From contig WPIO01000013.1 in the NCBI GenBank assembly GCA_009760855.2, positions 4,577,001-4,641,000 on the forward strand: DNA of 64,000 nucleotides, written 5' to 3'. Below the pieces are notes generated by a model. That model was given only the letters and a program-made list of their open reading frames with translations, made no database searches and was not told the DNA's origin. Below, piece by piece: positions 21,928 to 33,580 of the stretch (position 1 is its first letter; every line of letters begins with the position of its first letter). The stretch is from Cristatella mucedo. Its lineage: Eukaryota; Bryozoa; Phylactolaemata; Cristatellidae. Both the position numbers and the translations under genes were made by a program.

Positions 21928-22404
21928 CTCCGCCGCGAGCCATTCGAGCGGCGGAGCTCAGAGAGAGGGAGGCGCCGAGCAGTGCGGCGAAATCGCGCAG
22001 CCATTAGGGTGGGAGGGAAAAAATGGTCGGCCATTTAAAACTCCCTCGGCCTCATTCGCAGGCGAGGACGCGTTTCGTGCTAACGGCGCGATCCGGCGAC
22101 TAGTTGTTGGCTCCAGAGCGGCCAGTCGGCGCCAGCCACGCGATGCGGCGGCGGCGGCATCGGCGCACCACGGTCCCGGTGGCAGTCAAAGAAGGAAGGG
22201 TGTGACGCACTTCGACGACGCGTCCACGCGAACGCGTTCCCCTCGCAACCGTGGCTTTTGCAAATAGGCTGATTGCCTTTACCGTTGGGCCGTCGATGCT
22301 TCGCCCCCACCACTTTTGGTCAGGCCTTCACAAAAATGTATTTATGGGACTATATATTGTATTGTATTGTTAAAATATATTGTACTGGGTGCCGCAACAA
22401 TATT
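21926..22404. other. no supported gene
   Basis: GC-rich, with GAGCTC flanked by GCGGC words near 21925-21960. Frames across it are extensions of the CT run. Confidence 0.35.
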
Positions 22405-22690
22405 AGTAATAATAACAATAATACATTTGTATGGCGCACTCAGAGAACATAATCTCTTTAGGTACTTTCAATTTGATGCAAAGGAAGCACGATAGAATAG
22501 TTAGTGGTAGCATGTTTAATGTCGATAAGCATAGCATGGTTAGAGGTGACATGCATACGGTCAGTATGCAAATATAGTTATTGGCAGCATGCACCATGCC
22601 AGCACGCATAAGCACATAAAAGAAGAATCACGTGCGCCCACTAAGCGCTGTGATAAATAGATGCGCTTTTAGCTTCCTATAATATATCGC
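22405..22690 (-). mobile_element. LINE 3' tail, diverged
   Basis: The minus-strand 3' UTR of the same LINE family is recognisable by its GCATGC words, the degraded stem-loop and the (ATT)n stretch. No coding sequence. Confidence 0.8.
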
Positions 22691-23839
22691 ATCTTCCAGG
22701 TGAGCAGTATCTATAGTATTGCAATACGTTTGGTAGACACACATTTATCATTTTTGCTTCGATAGCAATGACGGTATATTGCACGGTTTGCAATTAAAAT
22801 AAGTACATATGCTATTGCTTGCTATGAACATATAAATATATTCATTGTTGGCTTTGAAAATTGACAATAAAATAACGACATTATTTTTCCAATGCTTGCG
22901 TTTGGCAGCGGAGGCTGCCGATCAACGACCGAATCGAGTGAGACGCGTCAGGCGGGCTGCTGCGTGCGCGCCTGCGAGAAAGTATCTGGACCCCTGGCTG
23001 GGCGACGTGAGTGACCTGGAGGGCTCTCGAAGATTGACCGCGAAGAAGAAGAAGCGGTGCGACATCGACGCGGCGGCGTCGGTACGCGCTCGTCGCTCAG
23101 CGCCTTCGCCGAGATGCCCGGCCGAAATTCTTCGCGGAAGCCGCGCCCCTGCCAGCGTACCTGGGCGCAGCCGCTCGCTCGGCGAAGCGGTCACGGACGA
23201 ACCGACGCGCTGCTGCTGCTGCTGCTGCCTGCCCTGCCAGTGCGGGCGCCGACAGCTACCGCCCAAGTCGCCAGCCCGGACCGCGCTCTACCGCGCCACC
23301 GTTCGCAGTCTATCTACGTCGCGCGAGCTGGGTGCTCGGATCGTCTCTCTGAATCTCCGCTCTGCTGACGCTCGCTTCGGCCCTAGAGGCGTTCTCTCGT
23401 CTCTTACTCGACGGACTGACGGAGAATGGACTCTTGCTCCCACCGAGCGCCCCGGAGCAGCTGACGCCTGGCGCCAGGCGCGTCCTAGCACAGCGGCACT
23501 CAGAGGCTGCCGACTCGGGCTCGCTCTCAATTGCGACGAGTTCGGCGGCTCGCTAATTGCGAGTATATCCTGTTCCTCGATTCCATACAGGACCACGATG
23601 TTTACATTCAAGTAGGCCACTAGTGACCACGTCCTGAAGTTCGTATCCCAATCAAAGAAGACGACCAGTGCTCTAGACCCTATTCCCCGCTGTCCTGCTT
23701 CCACGGCGCATTGGTATGCGACTGCTGTGCATAATTAACTTCGTAAATATGTAAATAGCCCCACGTAACGTCCCAAAAATTATCAAAAACACTGTCCTGC
23801 TTGAATGATGAATAGATCTAATTCTGCCTTACGTAACTA
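22691..23839. other. CpG-rich stretch with long chance frame, no recognised gene
   Basis: A 256-codon plus-strand frame (22845-23615) is Arg/Ala-rich with a poly-Cys run from (CTG)n at 23209-23229. It overlaps an open minus-strand frame, which is typical of high-GC DNA. No domain is seen. A CpG-island promoter or first exon is possible but unsupported. Confidence 0.35.
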
Positions 23840-24775
23840 ACATAACAGATGTCTCACTAGCCTCAGGTCGCGTCCCAGCGCCCTTCAAAAACACGACCGT
23901 GTTTCTCCGATGCATAAATCTACTGTTGCCATGCATAAGTAACGTCGCAAATATGTCATTAGCCTCGGGTCAAATCCCAGCACCTTTCAAAAAGGATGTG
24001 GTCGGGCCACTACTCAAAAAAGCAGCACTGGACCAAGAAAACTTACAAGAGCTACTACCGCCCAGTCTTCCTTCAACCGTTCCTATCAAAGACACTTGAA
24101 CGAGTCGCAGTGGACACGCTGAACTCATATAATGAAACTGTAAACCTTGCAATGTAAATTCCAGTCTGGTTTTAGAGCTAATCATACCACGAGTCAGCAT
24201 TCCTTCGGATGAATAACGACCTACTTACGAATGCAGCCTGAGGTAGAGTCTCTCTGCTTATTTTGTTCGATCTTTTGGCAGCTTTTGATACTATCGATCA
24301 CCGAGTCTTTCTTGAGTGCCTCTCATCTCTCGCCTAGGAATCACTGGCACTGCAATGCATTGGTTTAGGTCTTTGTCTCAGTGGGAAACTTCGCACTATT
24401 GATGTGAATGGACACAGATCATCCGAGGAACTTCTGAAGTATAGGGTACCTCAGGGCTCCATGCTTGGTCCCGTTCTTTTTACTTTTACACTTTCACTCT
24501 TACCGGTGTGATTGCCAGGCACAATCTAGACTTTCACTTTCATGCAGAAGACACTCAGTTTTATCTTTGCTTTGATCGCTCTCAGCCCTCGAGCACGTCT
24601 ATTTCTCTCAACTCCCTTGCTGCATGTATTCATGACACCCGCGCATGGATGGAAGAAAACCTTCTTAAATTGAATTCTTATGAAACCAATCTAAACATTT
24701 ATTTGCAAACCAAGTGTGATTTAGAAATTGCAAATGCTAGCACTCTTATTACATGTGAATACTATAGTTGGGCAC
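23840..24775 (+). mobile_element. L2/CR1-like LINE, reverse transcriptase domain
   Basis: This is the only copy that reaches the RT core. Pieces: KKDVVGPLLKKAALD (23990-24035), a fingers segment, LLAAFDTIDHRVFLE (about 24267-24315), RVPQGSMLGPVLF (24443-24485), HAEDTQFYLCFD where other members have an ADD triad (24543-24580), and the ENLLKLNSYETN thumb start. Frames change several times and the catalytic D-D pair reads E-D, so it is inactive. A local ~108-bp duplication is visible at its 5' edge. Confidence 0.85.
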
Positions 24776-24873
24776 GGTGAGACGTTGCTCACCGACGTCT
24801 GACAGACGTCAGTGAGCGGTCCGAGGTCTTCTTCACCGGTCCTTCTACCGGGGAAGAAGGGGAACATTGGAAT
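24776..24873. repeat. cluster of short hairpins
   Basis: GCTCACCGACGTCTG (24787-24801) and CAGACGTCAGTGAGC (24803-24817) are reverse complements with one mismatch and a one-base loop. CGGTGAG...CTCACCG precedes it. CTTCTTCACCGG...CCGGGGAAGAAG follows at about 24827-24860. Confidence 0.75.
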
Positions 24874-24945
24874 TTAGCTAAATCTTAGCTAAATCTTAGC
24901 TAAATCTTAGCTAAATCTTAGCTAAATCTTAGCTAAATCTTATCT
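24874..24945. repeat. 11-bp tandem repeat (TTAGCTAAATC), ~7 copies
   Basis: Nearly perfect head-to-tail copies of TTAGCTAAATC, each containing the palindrome TTAGCTAA. The array follows directly on the hairpin cluster. Confidence 0.95.
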
Positions 24946-25009
24946 TAATTTTATTAATTAATTTTATTTAGCTAAAGTCTTTGGTTTTTATCTAAAAAAC
25001 CAAGAAAAC

Positions 25010-25225
25010 GTTGATAGTAATAATAACCCTCGGAGAACTCAGGAAAACTCTAGGAGGCACTTTACATCGACTGCAACGGAAGCAAGATCGCATGTTTAGT
25101 GGTAACATGCTCAATAACAGTAACAGGAGTGACATGCACAGGGTCAACATGTAAGGGTGGTTAGTGGCAGCATGCACAGTGTCAGCACGCATAGGCGTTA
25201 AAGGAAGAATCATATAGATTTCCAG
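25010..25225 (-). mobile_element. LINE 3' tail, diverged
   Basis: Minus-strand 3' UTR of the abundant LINE family with GCATGC words and a partly deleted stem-loop. It ends near 25225, where unrelated sequence begins. Confidence 0.75.
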
Positions 25226-25354
25226 AGGACTCGCTCGTTTAGTTTCGGAAAGGTTCGTACGAGAAGAGTAAACTGGGATAAACTGGAGTAAACGAGAGAG
25301 TAAACGAACGGACTCCAAAAAGCGAGTGAATTACAAGTACAGTTCTCTCACCTC

Positions 25355-25505
25355 CCAAGCATCATATATTTATAACATCCGCACATGGATGGCAGCAAAA
25401 TTTCTTAAACTGAAAGATAAAGCCAACTTACTGCTTGCTTTGTAGCAAATGTAAAGTGCCCAGAAAGAGATTGAGTTCTCTGTGGGTTCTATATTAAATG
25501 TATTA
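25355..25505 (+). mobile_element. internally deleted LINE copy
   Basis: A short ORF piece (IRTWMAAKFLKLKDKANLLL, 25378-25440) is fused directly to the 3' UTR word GCAAATGTAAAGTGCC and the stem-loop. About 1 kb of the normal LINE is missing. Confidence 0.75.
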
Positions 25506-25835
25506 TTTTCATTTTTATCATTAAAGCTCATCCCGCGAATCCTAAAACTGCGCTACAAGCGCAGCTCTGTAGCGGCTTCTGTTCAAGAGTCCCTTTTCCC
25601 AACGCGGCGCACGTACCAGGACTAGTACTTGTACAAATGCATGGCGAATACTGGCGGCTGAGTGGAGTGGGCACCTCTCAGCCCTACTAGCAAGTCGTGG
25701 GCGTGGCAGCATTAACGCACGCAGGCACCGCCTCAGCCGCCATTAGCAGAGAGCGGCAGCAAGCAAGAGCGCTGATAACTTAACAAGTCCCAGGATGTCA
25801 AGGACGCACACCTTGTCTGTTCTGTTCAACGTATA
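25506..25835. other. no supported feature
   Basis: No domain, RNA gene or repeat recognised. Confidence 0.4.
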
Positions 25836-26020
25836 TTAAATAAATAAATCCTAGCTGATTTAACAGCCTCTTTTTGTATAGCGACAGAAGAGTCTTTACG
25901 GCTATCACCACCGCTTGCAGTGGCGATAAAGGATCGCCCCGCCGCAGGAATCGAACCCACGACTTCGGGACCGAGGCCGTGAAAGCAACCGCCTTACCAA
26001 GTGTGCCATCACGGCTCAAT
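25836..26020 (-). mobile_element. tRNA-derived SINE, family A, well preserved
   Basis: On the minus strand: GCCGTGATGGCACACTTGGTAAGG (A box within), GGGTTCGATTCC (exact B box), then the body with GTGGTGATAGCCGTAAAG, CTCTTCTGTCGCTATAC and an A/T-rich (AAAT)n tail at 25838. It is the best preserved of four copies. Confidence 0.9.
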
Positions 26021-26399
26021 CTATGCGGAAGGAGCGTCTCGACTTATGCAAATGGTTGGCTTGGGGAAAGGTCAAGGTTTATCATTCCCCTGAAGAAGTG
26101 CAGCTGCGTAGAAATTCCTGTTTACGTCATTGAACGCAAACTTCAATGAATGATTATTATCCCTCTACGGTCCAACCGACGGAGCACACCGCTCGAACAG
26201 ACGCAGACAAAACCGGATGTCAATCTAGTCAGGAATTGGGGCTTGCCCAGAGCATCTGTCTAGCTAAAACTTGCTTAGAACACGCTGTTAGCCATCGCTG
26301 CTGAACAATCTACCAGTAAACGGCTGCAGACTCGCAATTTGGCCGTATACCAGCGACCGCGTACCCGCAGCTAGCACCTGCAGCCTAGCAACCCGAAAT
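26021..26399. other. no supported feature
   Basis: No domain, repeat or RNA gene is recognised. Confidence 0.4.
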
Positions 26400-27780
26400 C
26401 AAGGTTCGCTAGGGCGCGTCGCTCCTATTTGCCTTCCGCTAATAATGCTGGCTTTCGAGAACGGCAAACGGGCTAGTCTGGAGCGCTTAGGGGAGTGGAG
26501 GTCGGCTCTCAAGTGCGCGCGACTACTAGCGCCAGCTGGAAAGGCGGCACGCGCTTCCTGCGCGGCTTTCTTTCACCTTTGACCCTTTCTTCCATCTTTG
26601 ACCCGCGGCTTCATTTAGTTACGCGTCCGACGGTCTAGGCGCACGCGGACGAAGCCGAGCGAAACCGGACAGACGCTGACGACCTCGGCCGCTCCTTGGA
26701 ACAAAAATTAAGAGGTCGGCGGAGTAGAGTGGCATCCGGCGCTACGGAATCGGGGGCGCGCTAACGAGGCCGACCCCCGATGGGTACGGAGGTGGGGTGC
26801 ATGGGCAGATGGAACCCGATCCCAGACTCCTCAGCAAAACGGCACCACCCGGTAGCTTTTTTAGAGTGGCGACCCTCTGCTGGGCTTACGTAGCTCGACT
26901 CTACTGGGGGGTTCAGAGGCTTTTTTAGGGGATTATTCAACTATCCCGCTCCCGGAAGTGCTCCTCCCTGACTCGGCCGACGGCGCGTCGAGCTGGTCCT
27001 CGCGACGCGACGCTGTCTTCCGCGGGTCGCTAGATGGCGGTCGCGCTCTGCTTCTGCCGAGTCTCGTTGCACTTCCGACAGGCAGCGATCGCCCCGAAAT
27101 GGCGGCACACCGAAACGGCGCCCGCTGGCCCGGAGGCTGCGGCGGGTGAGTTAAACACAAGTTAGCCTGGCTCGCGAAGGCTAGCGGACTCCCAGACGGC
27201 GGCCGGAAGCGACCGCCCGCCGCTTCCGGCGGCGGGCGGTCGCTGCGTGCGCCGATTTCTCGAGGCCTCTCCGCGGCTGCAATACGCACTGGGCCTAGCT
27301 TAACCTCGGCGTTCGAGCCGGATGCCAAACGGTGGACTTCGGGGTCAAGAACCCGCGACGACTCCGGTCACTCGTCCATCGGAACGAACCTTTAACTTCG
27401 ATCCGCCGCCGCCGGGGCAGCAGCAGGGAGCAGGGGTTTCGCAAATAGTGCAGCGTCGATCTAAATTCGCATATGCGCGCCAGTTACCTCCAGTCTCGCG
27501 GATGTCAACGGAGAAAGTTGTAAGTGCGCACGCGCCGACTGCTCGGAGCGTGCTTGTGCCCGTGGGCGTCTAGGCGAACTTGACCCTCCAGCTGCGAACG
27601 CCTTTGGTTCGTGCTCGGCTAAACGGCGAAAAAACTAATTCGCTGTGCCTCGAAGTGTCGGCATCGTGCACGTGCGCCGTCTTCGTGCGGCGCTTATGCG
27701 GGCTACAGCGTATCGTCGCTGATCATTAGAGCGTGAAGTGCCGTAGCAGAGATTTAGTTCCCCTGGGATGTTTTAAAAAT
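26400..27780. promoter_or_regulatory. CpG island, possible promoter
   Basis: High GC and CpG content. An ETS-like CCCGGAAGTG lies at 26950-26959, and two YY1-like ATGGCGG words lie at 27031 and 27099 in the contexts AGATGGCGG and GAAATGGCGGC. Such ETS/YY1 pairs are common at animal housekeeping promoters. No exon could be identified on either side. Confidence 0.35.
27209..27243. repeat. perfect 14-bp GC hairpin
   Basis: GCGACCGCCCGCCG and CGGCGGGCGGTCGC are exact reverse complements around a 7-base loop. The flanking CCGGAAGC can pair with the loop-side GCTTCCGG, giving an alternative fold. Confidence 0.85.
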
Positions 27781-27914
27781 GCTCGAGTGTCATTATTTTT
27801 TAAGGTGGTTGTGGCACCTATAATAATAGCAGCAACATTGGAATGCTCTTTGCGTAGCGCCTGAGGGTAACGAAATCTCTATTCGGACGCATTTCGCAGT
27901 TCGCTGCAAGGGAA

Positions 27915-28560
27915 GGAATAATAATAAAAATGCACTTGGTAAAGCGCCCTCAGAGAACTCAATCTCTTTCTAGGCACTGCCCATTTGCTTCAAAGGAACC
28001 ACGGTCGAATGCTGAGTGGTAGCTTGATAAACAACATGAATAACATGGTTAGGGTGACATGCACAGGGTCAGCATGCAAGTGTGGTTAGTGGCAGCATGC
28101 AGCAGTGTCAGCAGGCGTAAGCAAATAAAGAACGAATCGCAGGAACCCATTAAATGCTGTCATAAATAGGTGCGTTTTTAAGTTATTTTTAAATGTGGTC
28201 AAGTCAGGGGATGTTGCGACGCAAGTCGGGAGTGAGTTCCAGGCTTGGGATCATACGAACTGAAGGCAAGGCCTCCAAAGGATTTAAGGTTTCTACGAGG
28301 TATAGGTAAACAGTTCTGTTCCGAAAAGTGGATGGTGCGATGCTTGGCCTGGTGGGGGAGTAGATCTGATAGGTAGGCTGAAGCCAAAGAATAAAGGAAC
28401 CTAAAAGTGAGGGACAGAACCTTAAAGTCAATGCGTTGCTTGACTGGGAGACAATGCAGGTTGGCGAGAAGCGGTGAGACGAGGCAACTGCGACGCTCAC
28501 GCCAGGCAGGCGTGGCTGCCGAGCTTTGCACCGGCCGTAAGCGCCTGAGTGCACAAGAAA
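27915..28560 (-). mobile_element. L2/CR1-like LINE, 5'-truncated
   Basis: The minus-strand ORF end (about 28199-28555, LANLHCLPVKQRIDFKVLS and SLASAYLSDLLPHQ) is followed by the 3' UTR, the stem-loop and an (ATT)-like tail at 27918. Confidence 0.9.
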
Positions 28561-28649
28561 AACCAACGGTTAATGAAAAGCAAGGTAAAATGCTTAGGCA
28601 AGCATTGAAATTCACGTTAGAGTTATGCTTATTTAGATTAGCTAAGACC

Positions 28650-29314
28650 CAAAGAGATTGCGACAGCGAGATGTCCTGTGCATTCGTGATTCCGGGAATG
28701 CGCTCGGCTGCGCTCGGGCTGCTGGGTCGTCTTTATCCCGTCGCATCCGCTGAGCAGCGATGCGGACAGTGTCTCTGCGCTCGCTTGTAGCTGTCATCAA
28801 ACGAACCCGGCTGCCATTCTACGCAACAATAACCGGCGGTTGCCATCACGACCTGGCGCGCCCGCAAGCGTCCACCTGCGTGTTCTCGACTGGTCTCCGT
28901 GGCGGCGGCGGCGGCGGCGTTCTAATCGGTCGCCGCCGCAGCACTCGCGCGAAGCGCTGCGCGCCGGCCGCAGCGCTCCTGTCGCGCGGCAAAGCTCGCT
29001 GTGGGCGAGCGCGTGCGGAGCGCCGGGCGCGCAGCCCGCGGCGCGCGCATGCAAACACGTCCATAAATCGAGGCCGGCTCGCTCGTCATGCGCGGTTGCG
29101 CGCGCACACAAAGCGAGGCTTCCTGGTGCAGCCGGCCGTTCGCGCGCGCCCTCGGGACTGAGTCGGCTTCCTGGTGTGGCGGCAACAGCCGCCTCGGCTG
29201 GGCCTCGCCACGAGTACGCCTGATCTATTTCTATCGGACCGAACTCTTTTTAGCGAACCCGCAGTGCCGGGACGTCGAGGTGGATTGGATGATGGGTTTC
29301 ATTTTCTAGTCGCT

Positions 29315-29346
<32 letters not shown>

Positions 29347-30514
29347 CGCCCTTTCTCGGCCACCGCTACGGACTGCCGTGCGAGAAGCGGGCGCCGCCGG
29401 GCCGCGCCTGCGAAGCCGCTTAGCCTCGTGGCGCAGCGGAGCCTGGGAAACGGCAAAGCCGCCACGGTGCGCAGCACCTGGGAGACGGCAAAGCCTCGCG
29501 CGGCCACCCGGCGTCGCCTCGCCGACGAAAGTCGGTCGGCGAGCTAACGCCCGCGAGCGCCGAGTCTCAATGGCGGTGGCCTCGCTTAGCGTGGGCGAGC
29601 GCGCCTGACAGCGGAAGGGCGCGCCGGCGGCGCTGGCGGGAGCGAGGCTGCGGTCATTGCGGGAGCGAGGCTGCGGTCCTTGCGGGAGCGAGGCTGCGGT
29701 CCTTGCGGGAGCGAGGCTGCGGTCCTTGCGGGAGCGAGACGACGACAGGAGACCGCCGCGAAGGCGCCGCTGTTCGCAGCTCGCGTCGGCCGGTCAGCCG
29801 GCGTCTCTGCGCCGGTGCGCCCTTACGTTGTACGTTGCGTGCGCCGCCGGGCTGCCGACTGCGCCCGCCGGCATTCGAGCGGATGCCACGCAGAAGGAGC
29901 CTCAGCTGCAAGGGCGGCTGTCCTGCCATGCCGCACGGTGACGCGAGGGTCGTGGGGAAAATTATTGCCGCTGTCAAAAGGCCGCCCAGAGCACGAATCG
30001 GCGGCGCGAGTTTCTAATCTGAGTAATAGCGGCGGCATCAATCAGAAAGCGATCAAACAGAACGCGGCACTGCGTGTACGCAAACATAACGTACGGTCGC
30101 ATTTACGAACGTCTGAGCAACGAGAGAGCAAGCAAGCCATCGACGCCCGTCCGTGCGAGCGGGGCAACCGGACGAGAGGTCACGTCCCATCGATCTTGTC
30201 TACTTCGGTGTACTTTAGTGCACGATGCTGATGTGGCTGCGAGTGCGCGCGATGTTAAGCCAGTGAGAATTTCGCGGAACATGTCAGCGCTGCATTCCAA
30301 TTAGTGCCTGAATGTCCGCTGACTTGGCGACTAGCCCGGCCTAGCTCGGGTCGCCCGGCCGCCTTTTGTGGAGCGAGGGCTCCACACCGTGTGACCGCTG
30401 GGTCGCGAAGTGCTCGAACCTTCGCCGCCTTCACTCTCCGTAATTGACCTTGTCGCTAGTGAGGCGTTCGCTGAGCTTAGACAGAGGCACGGAGAGCCTT
30501 CTTCTTTACAATAA
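28650..30514. other. long CpG island, no supported gene
   Basis: Very GC-rich, with open frames on all strands. It contains a (GCC)n run at about 29310-29345 and a 23-bp tandem array at 29636. A promoter or a GC-rich first exon may be present, but no domain supports it. Confidence 0.35.
29636..29738 (+). repeat. 23-bp GC-rich tandem repeat, ~4.5 copies
   Basis: Units start at 29636, 29659, 29682, 29705 and 29728, each beginning GCGGGAGCGAGGCTGCGGTC. As 23 is not a multiple of three, all three frames read the same peptide cycle, so three overlapping frames here look alike and none is evidence of a gene. Confidence 0.95.
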
Positions 30515-30735
30515 TAAGAATAATAATAATAATAATGCACTTGATAAAGCGCCCTCGGAGAACTTAATCTCTTTCTAGGCGCTTTATATTTGCTGCAAAG
30601 GGAAATGCAATTGAATGGTAAGTAAAATCATGCTTGAAAAACAAGCACAATGAATAATATGGTTAGGGGTGACATGCACAGGGTCAGCATGCAAATGTGG
30701 TTAGTGGCAGCATGCAGCAGTGTCAGCACGCATTC
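30515..30735 (-). mobile_element. LINE 3' tail
   Basis: Minus-strand 3' UTR with a well-kept stem-loop and the (ATT)n tail at 30512-30535. It ends near 30735 without coding sequence. Confidence 0.9.
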
Positions 30736-31494
30736 TTTGGCCTCTTCCTGCCATTCGAGTTCGTCACGTGTGCGACGTTTCTCTTGAGTTTCGGCAGTAC
30801 GACGTATGACGTGGCTGCTTCGTTTGTTGCTCGTTTTCCTCGCTCGCTGTCTGCCGAGGCGCGCGTGAATTGTTCTCGCTTACCCTTTTTAATTTGGGTC
30901 CAATTCGTCGCTGTGAAAACTTTGCCGGTCTAAAAGGGCGGGCGGAAACCACAAGTTCTACTTGGAAATTGGCTTGCCCCATTTTAAGTCTCGGAGAACT
31001 TCAACTTTGCATTTGAAGGTGGGTCTCGTTGTCCGCTGACCTAGCTGGTGAGCAAGCCCCACTGAATGTCAAGCTTAGAATTCTTTTTTAACGGAGCTCA
31101 GTATGAACAGGATGTAAAATGAAATGAAATATCACGGGCAGATTCAATGTATTCTGCATGTCCATCGCTTACCAATAGCTGGCGCAACACGGCTTCCGGT
31201 TGATCACTAACTCTGTCAGCTTTCTAATAGGTCAACTCAGCTCGTCCAAGCGGAAGCTGCGAAGCTGTGAAGCGCCTCTTATCACTTCGAATGACAGCAA
31301 AAGAGGTCGTAGTATAAACAGCGCAAGAGGCTGGAATGCCGTGAGCACCTTTGGAATAACCTTTTTTAAGTTTATAGTCTAATTAGCTCCAGCATTTCAA
31401 CGTTCAATGTCAACTATGAGAGATTACCTTTCAGCTAGATATGCACATTAGCTCATTATCTCTAATTTGTACACTGATGCGGCAATTGAGAAAC
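30736..31494. other. no supported feature
   Basis: Short frames only. No domain or repeat recognised. Confidence 0.4.
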
Positions 31495-32490
31495 TGTAAT
31501 GGTTGCCTTGCCGTCATTCGATCCTAGATGTCGGAAAACTTTCTGAAATTAAATGATGATAAAACCGAACTGTTGCTCATAGGACACCCTAAGCGTGTGG
31601 CTGGATTAAAAGGCTTTGCTGTTCTAATAGGTGATGCTATTGTGCGACCATCACCACGCGCTCGAAATTTAGGTGTCGTTTTCGACAGCTGCCTTAATTT
31701 CAAAAGCTTCATTCAGAAGTCTGCCTCTACAGCTAGGCATCACATCCGATCCCTATCCAAGATTAGGAGGTGTCCCCCACAGTGGCTTGTAAACAATTTA
31801 ACTAGCTCTTTAGTTCTGTCTCGGCTTGATTATTGTAATTCCCTTATGGCTGGGCTGCCAAAGAAAGCTATTGGGCCACTGCAGCTGACTATGAATATGG
31901 CTGCAAGGCTGGTCTTCAAGTCCCAGCGGTTTGCGCACGTGTCACCTTTGCTGGAAGAGCTAGGATGGTTGCCGGTTGAGCAACGGATACAGAGCAAAGT
32001 TCTTAAGCTGACCCACAAGGCCCGCCATGGCTTGGCTTCTCCATACCTAGCTGAACTGCTGCATCAGTTTAAGCCTCTTCGCGCCCTCAGGTCCTGTGTG
32101 GACAATAAATTAGCTGTTCTATTCCTCCGCTTAAAAACCGTTGGTGACAGAAGCTTTAACTCTGCCGGTTCTAGACTGTGGAACTCGCTTCCACAATTCT
32201 TACGCAACGACAACTACTCTCCTACTGCCGACTATGGCACATCCTTTTAAGCGGTCCCGAACTGCTACTTCTATGCTACTGACTACCTCAACTGCTCTCC
32301 TGACTCTGCTATGCTTGCCACTTTCTCTTTGTTGCGTGAGACGAACGAAGTCTGTTGGCTACCGAATGCATACCGAAAGCCGCTTAGCCTGTGAGTGCGC
32401 TATACAAAACTCTCCTGCGTTAGACCCACATGGTCTTTATGACTTTGTGGAGTTACAGACGGAGATACATTCATTCATTCATTCATCATT
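31495..32490 (+). mobile_element. second LINE family (L2/CR1 clade), C-terminal ORF and tail
   Basis: An uninterrupted 241-codon frame (31528-32250) starts at the RT thumb (MSENFLKLNDDKTELLLIGH). It continues through ARNLGVVFDSCLNF, SRLDYCNSLMAGLP, LGWLPVEQRIQSKVLKL and GSRLWNSLPQFLR, the standard C-terminal order of L2/CR1 retrotransposons. The 3' UTR differs from the abundant family (CGAAAGCCGCTTAGCCTGTG, GCGCTATACAAAACTCTCCTG) and ends in (ATTC)n at 32468-32485. The long clean frame suggests this insertion is young compared with its neighbours. The 5' RT half is missing. Confidence 0.9.
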
Positions 32491-32734
32491 GCAGTACCGT
32501 CGTAGTACTGCTACAAATCTCATACCGAGTACTGTCAGTGACCTTAACGGAACGGACGACGGGCTAGCAAACCTAGCTTATTATAAAGGTAGATAGTGCT
32601 ACGTTACGTCCAGAAATCACGGTGCTTTGATTAGACTCTGAACTTTACTGAACTAAACTCTGTGTAGTATCAGTACAGGCAAAATATACTCGCGGTTTTT
32701 TCTGTCAAGAAAATTTGCGTGTCGGGTCTAGACG

Positions 32735-32880
32735 CCCCAGTTGGTCAGTGGACAACTCATGTCATGGCTTCGGGTCGTGCAGTTAGCGATTCTGTATCGC
32801 TCGCTGCAAGCGGTGGCGATGGCCTTAAAGACTCTTCAGCCGCTATATAAATGAAGCTTTAAAATCAAGTGCGTTTTAAA
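32735..32880 (+). mobile_element. tRNA-derived SINE, divergent family A relative
   Basis: An A-box-like AGTTGGTCAGTGG (32738) and a degenerate B box are followed by CGCTGCAAGCGGTGGCGATGG, CTTAAAGACTCTTCAGCCGC and TATATAAATGAAGC. This body is clearly related to the family A SINEs. Confidence 0.65.
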
Positions 32881-33486
32881 TTAAATTAAATTTTCTACTG
32901 AGACAACGGGTGATTGGTGTCTTATTTTCAACTAGGTTTACCTTTATCGAGCCGAAAACTGATTGGCAACGATCGGTTCCGTAATTAATTCCAGGGAAGG
33001 CGCCGCCATTTTCCTTTTTTTAATTTAAGGTAACCAAGCATTCCGTGCCCAAAATTATAGATGCCCAAGCCGTAGCTGAGAGCGACCTTTCCAAATCAAC
33101 ATCAGATCTGGGTAGAGATCACTGCCTGGTTTTCCCATAGAGTCGTACGCGGCAACTCCAGCTATTGCAATTCCTGCCAGCCAGCCATACTGCTGAGCGG
33201 CGGTCGGAAAAGACATCACTCAGAAACACACGTATGCTAACCATTGTGCACAAAAAACCACGAGCTTTCTAGGTTTTACCTTTTGCTAAAAGACGAATCG
33301 TTTCGTGCCTCTGACGGCGATTCGGGCTGCACGTACTGTCACGTGTCTCCAATTGATCACTTCTGACAGCTGTTCAAAGGTACCTATGGGTCAGAGAAAC
33401 TTGCAGCGGCTAGAGTAATAGCTAACAGAAATTTCATTTCGTATTTCCTAGTATAGTGCATCTAGAGAACTTCGTGTCTTTCTAGG
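32881..33486. other. no supported feature
   Basis: No domain, RNA gene or repeat recognised. Confidence 0.4.
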
Positions 33487-33580
33487 CCATAGGTGGGAAA
33501 ACTCCGACCTTTCGGCCAGATCCGGCCTAGTTAGTGCTCCAGTCCGGCCTAGCGGCCCCCTAGTTATTTATTGCTGGACG
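33487..33580 (+). mobile_element. hAT-like terminal fragment
   Basis: ATAGGTGGGAAAACTCCGACC followed by GGCCAGATCCGGCCTAG and CAGTCCGGCCTAGCGGCCCC resembles hAT terminal and subterminal sequence. A related direct copy lies at 34262. Confidence 0.5.

Noticed and set aside
22845-23615. 256-aa plus-strand protein
   Set aside because: Arg/Ala-rich composition, open on both strands, no domain, and a poly-Cys run from (CTG)n. It is best explained by high GC content.
24869-24945. CRISPR array
   Set aside because: The 11-bp units are contiguous without spacers, and this is a eukaryotic genome.
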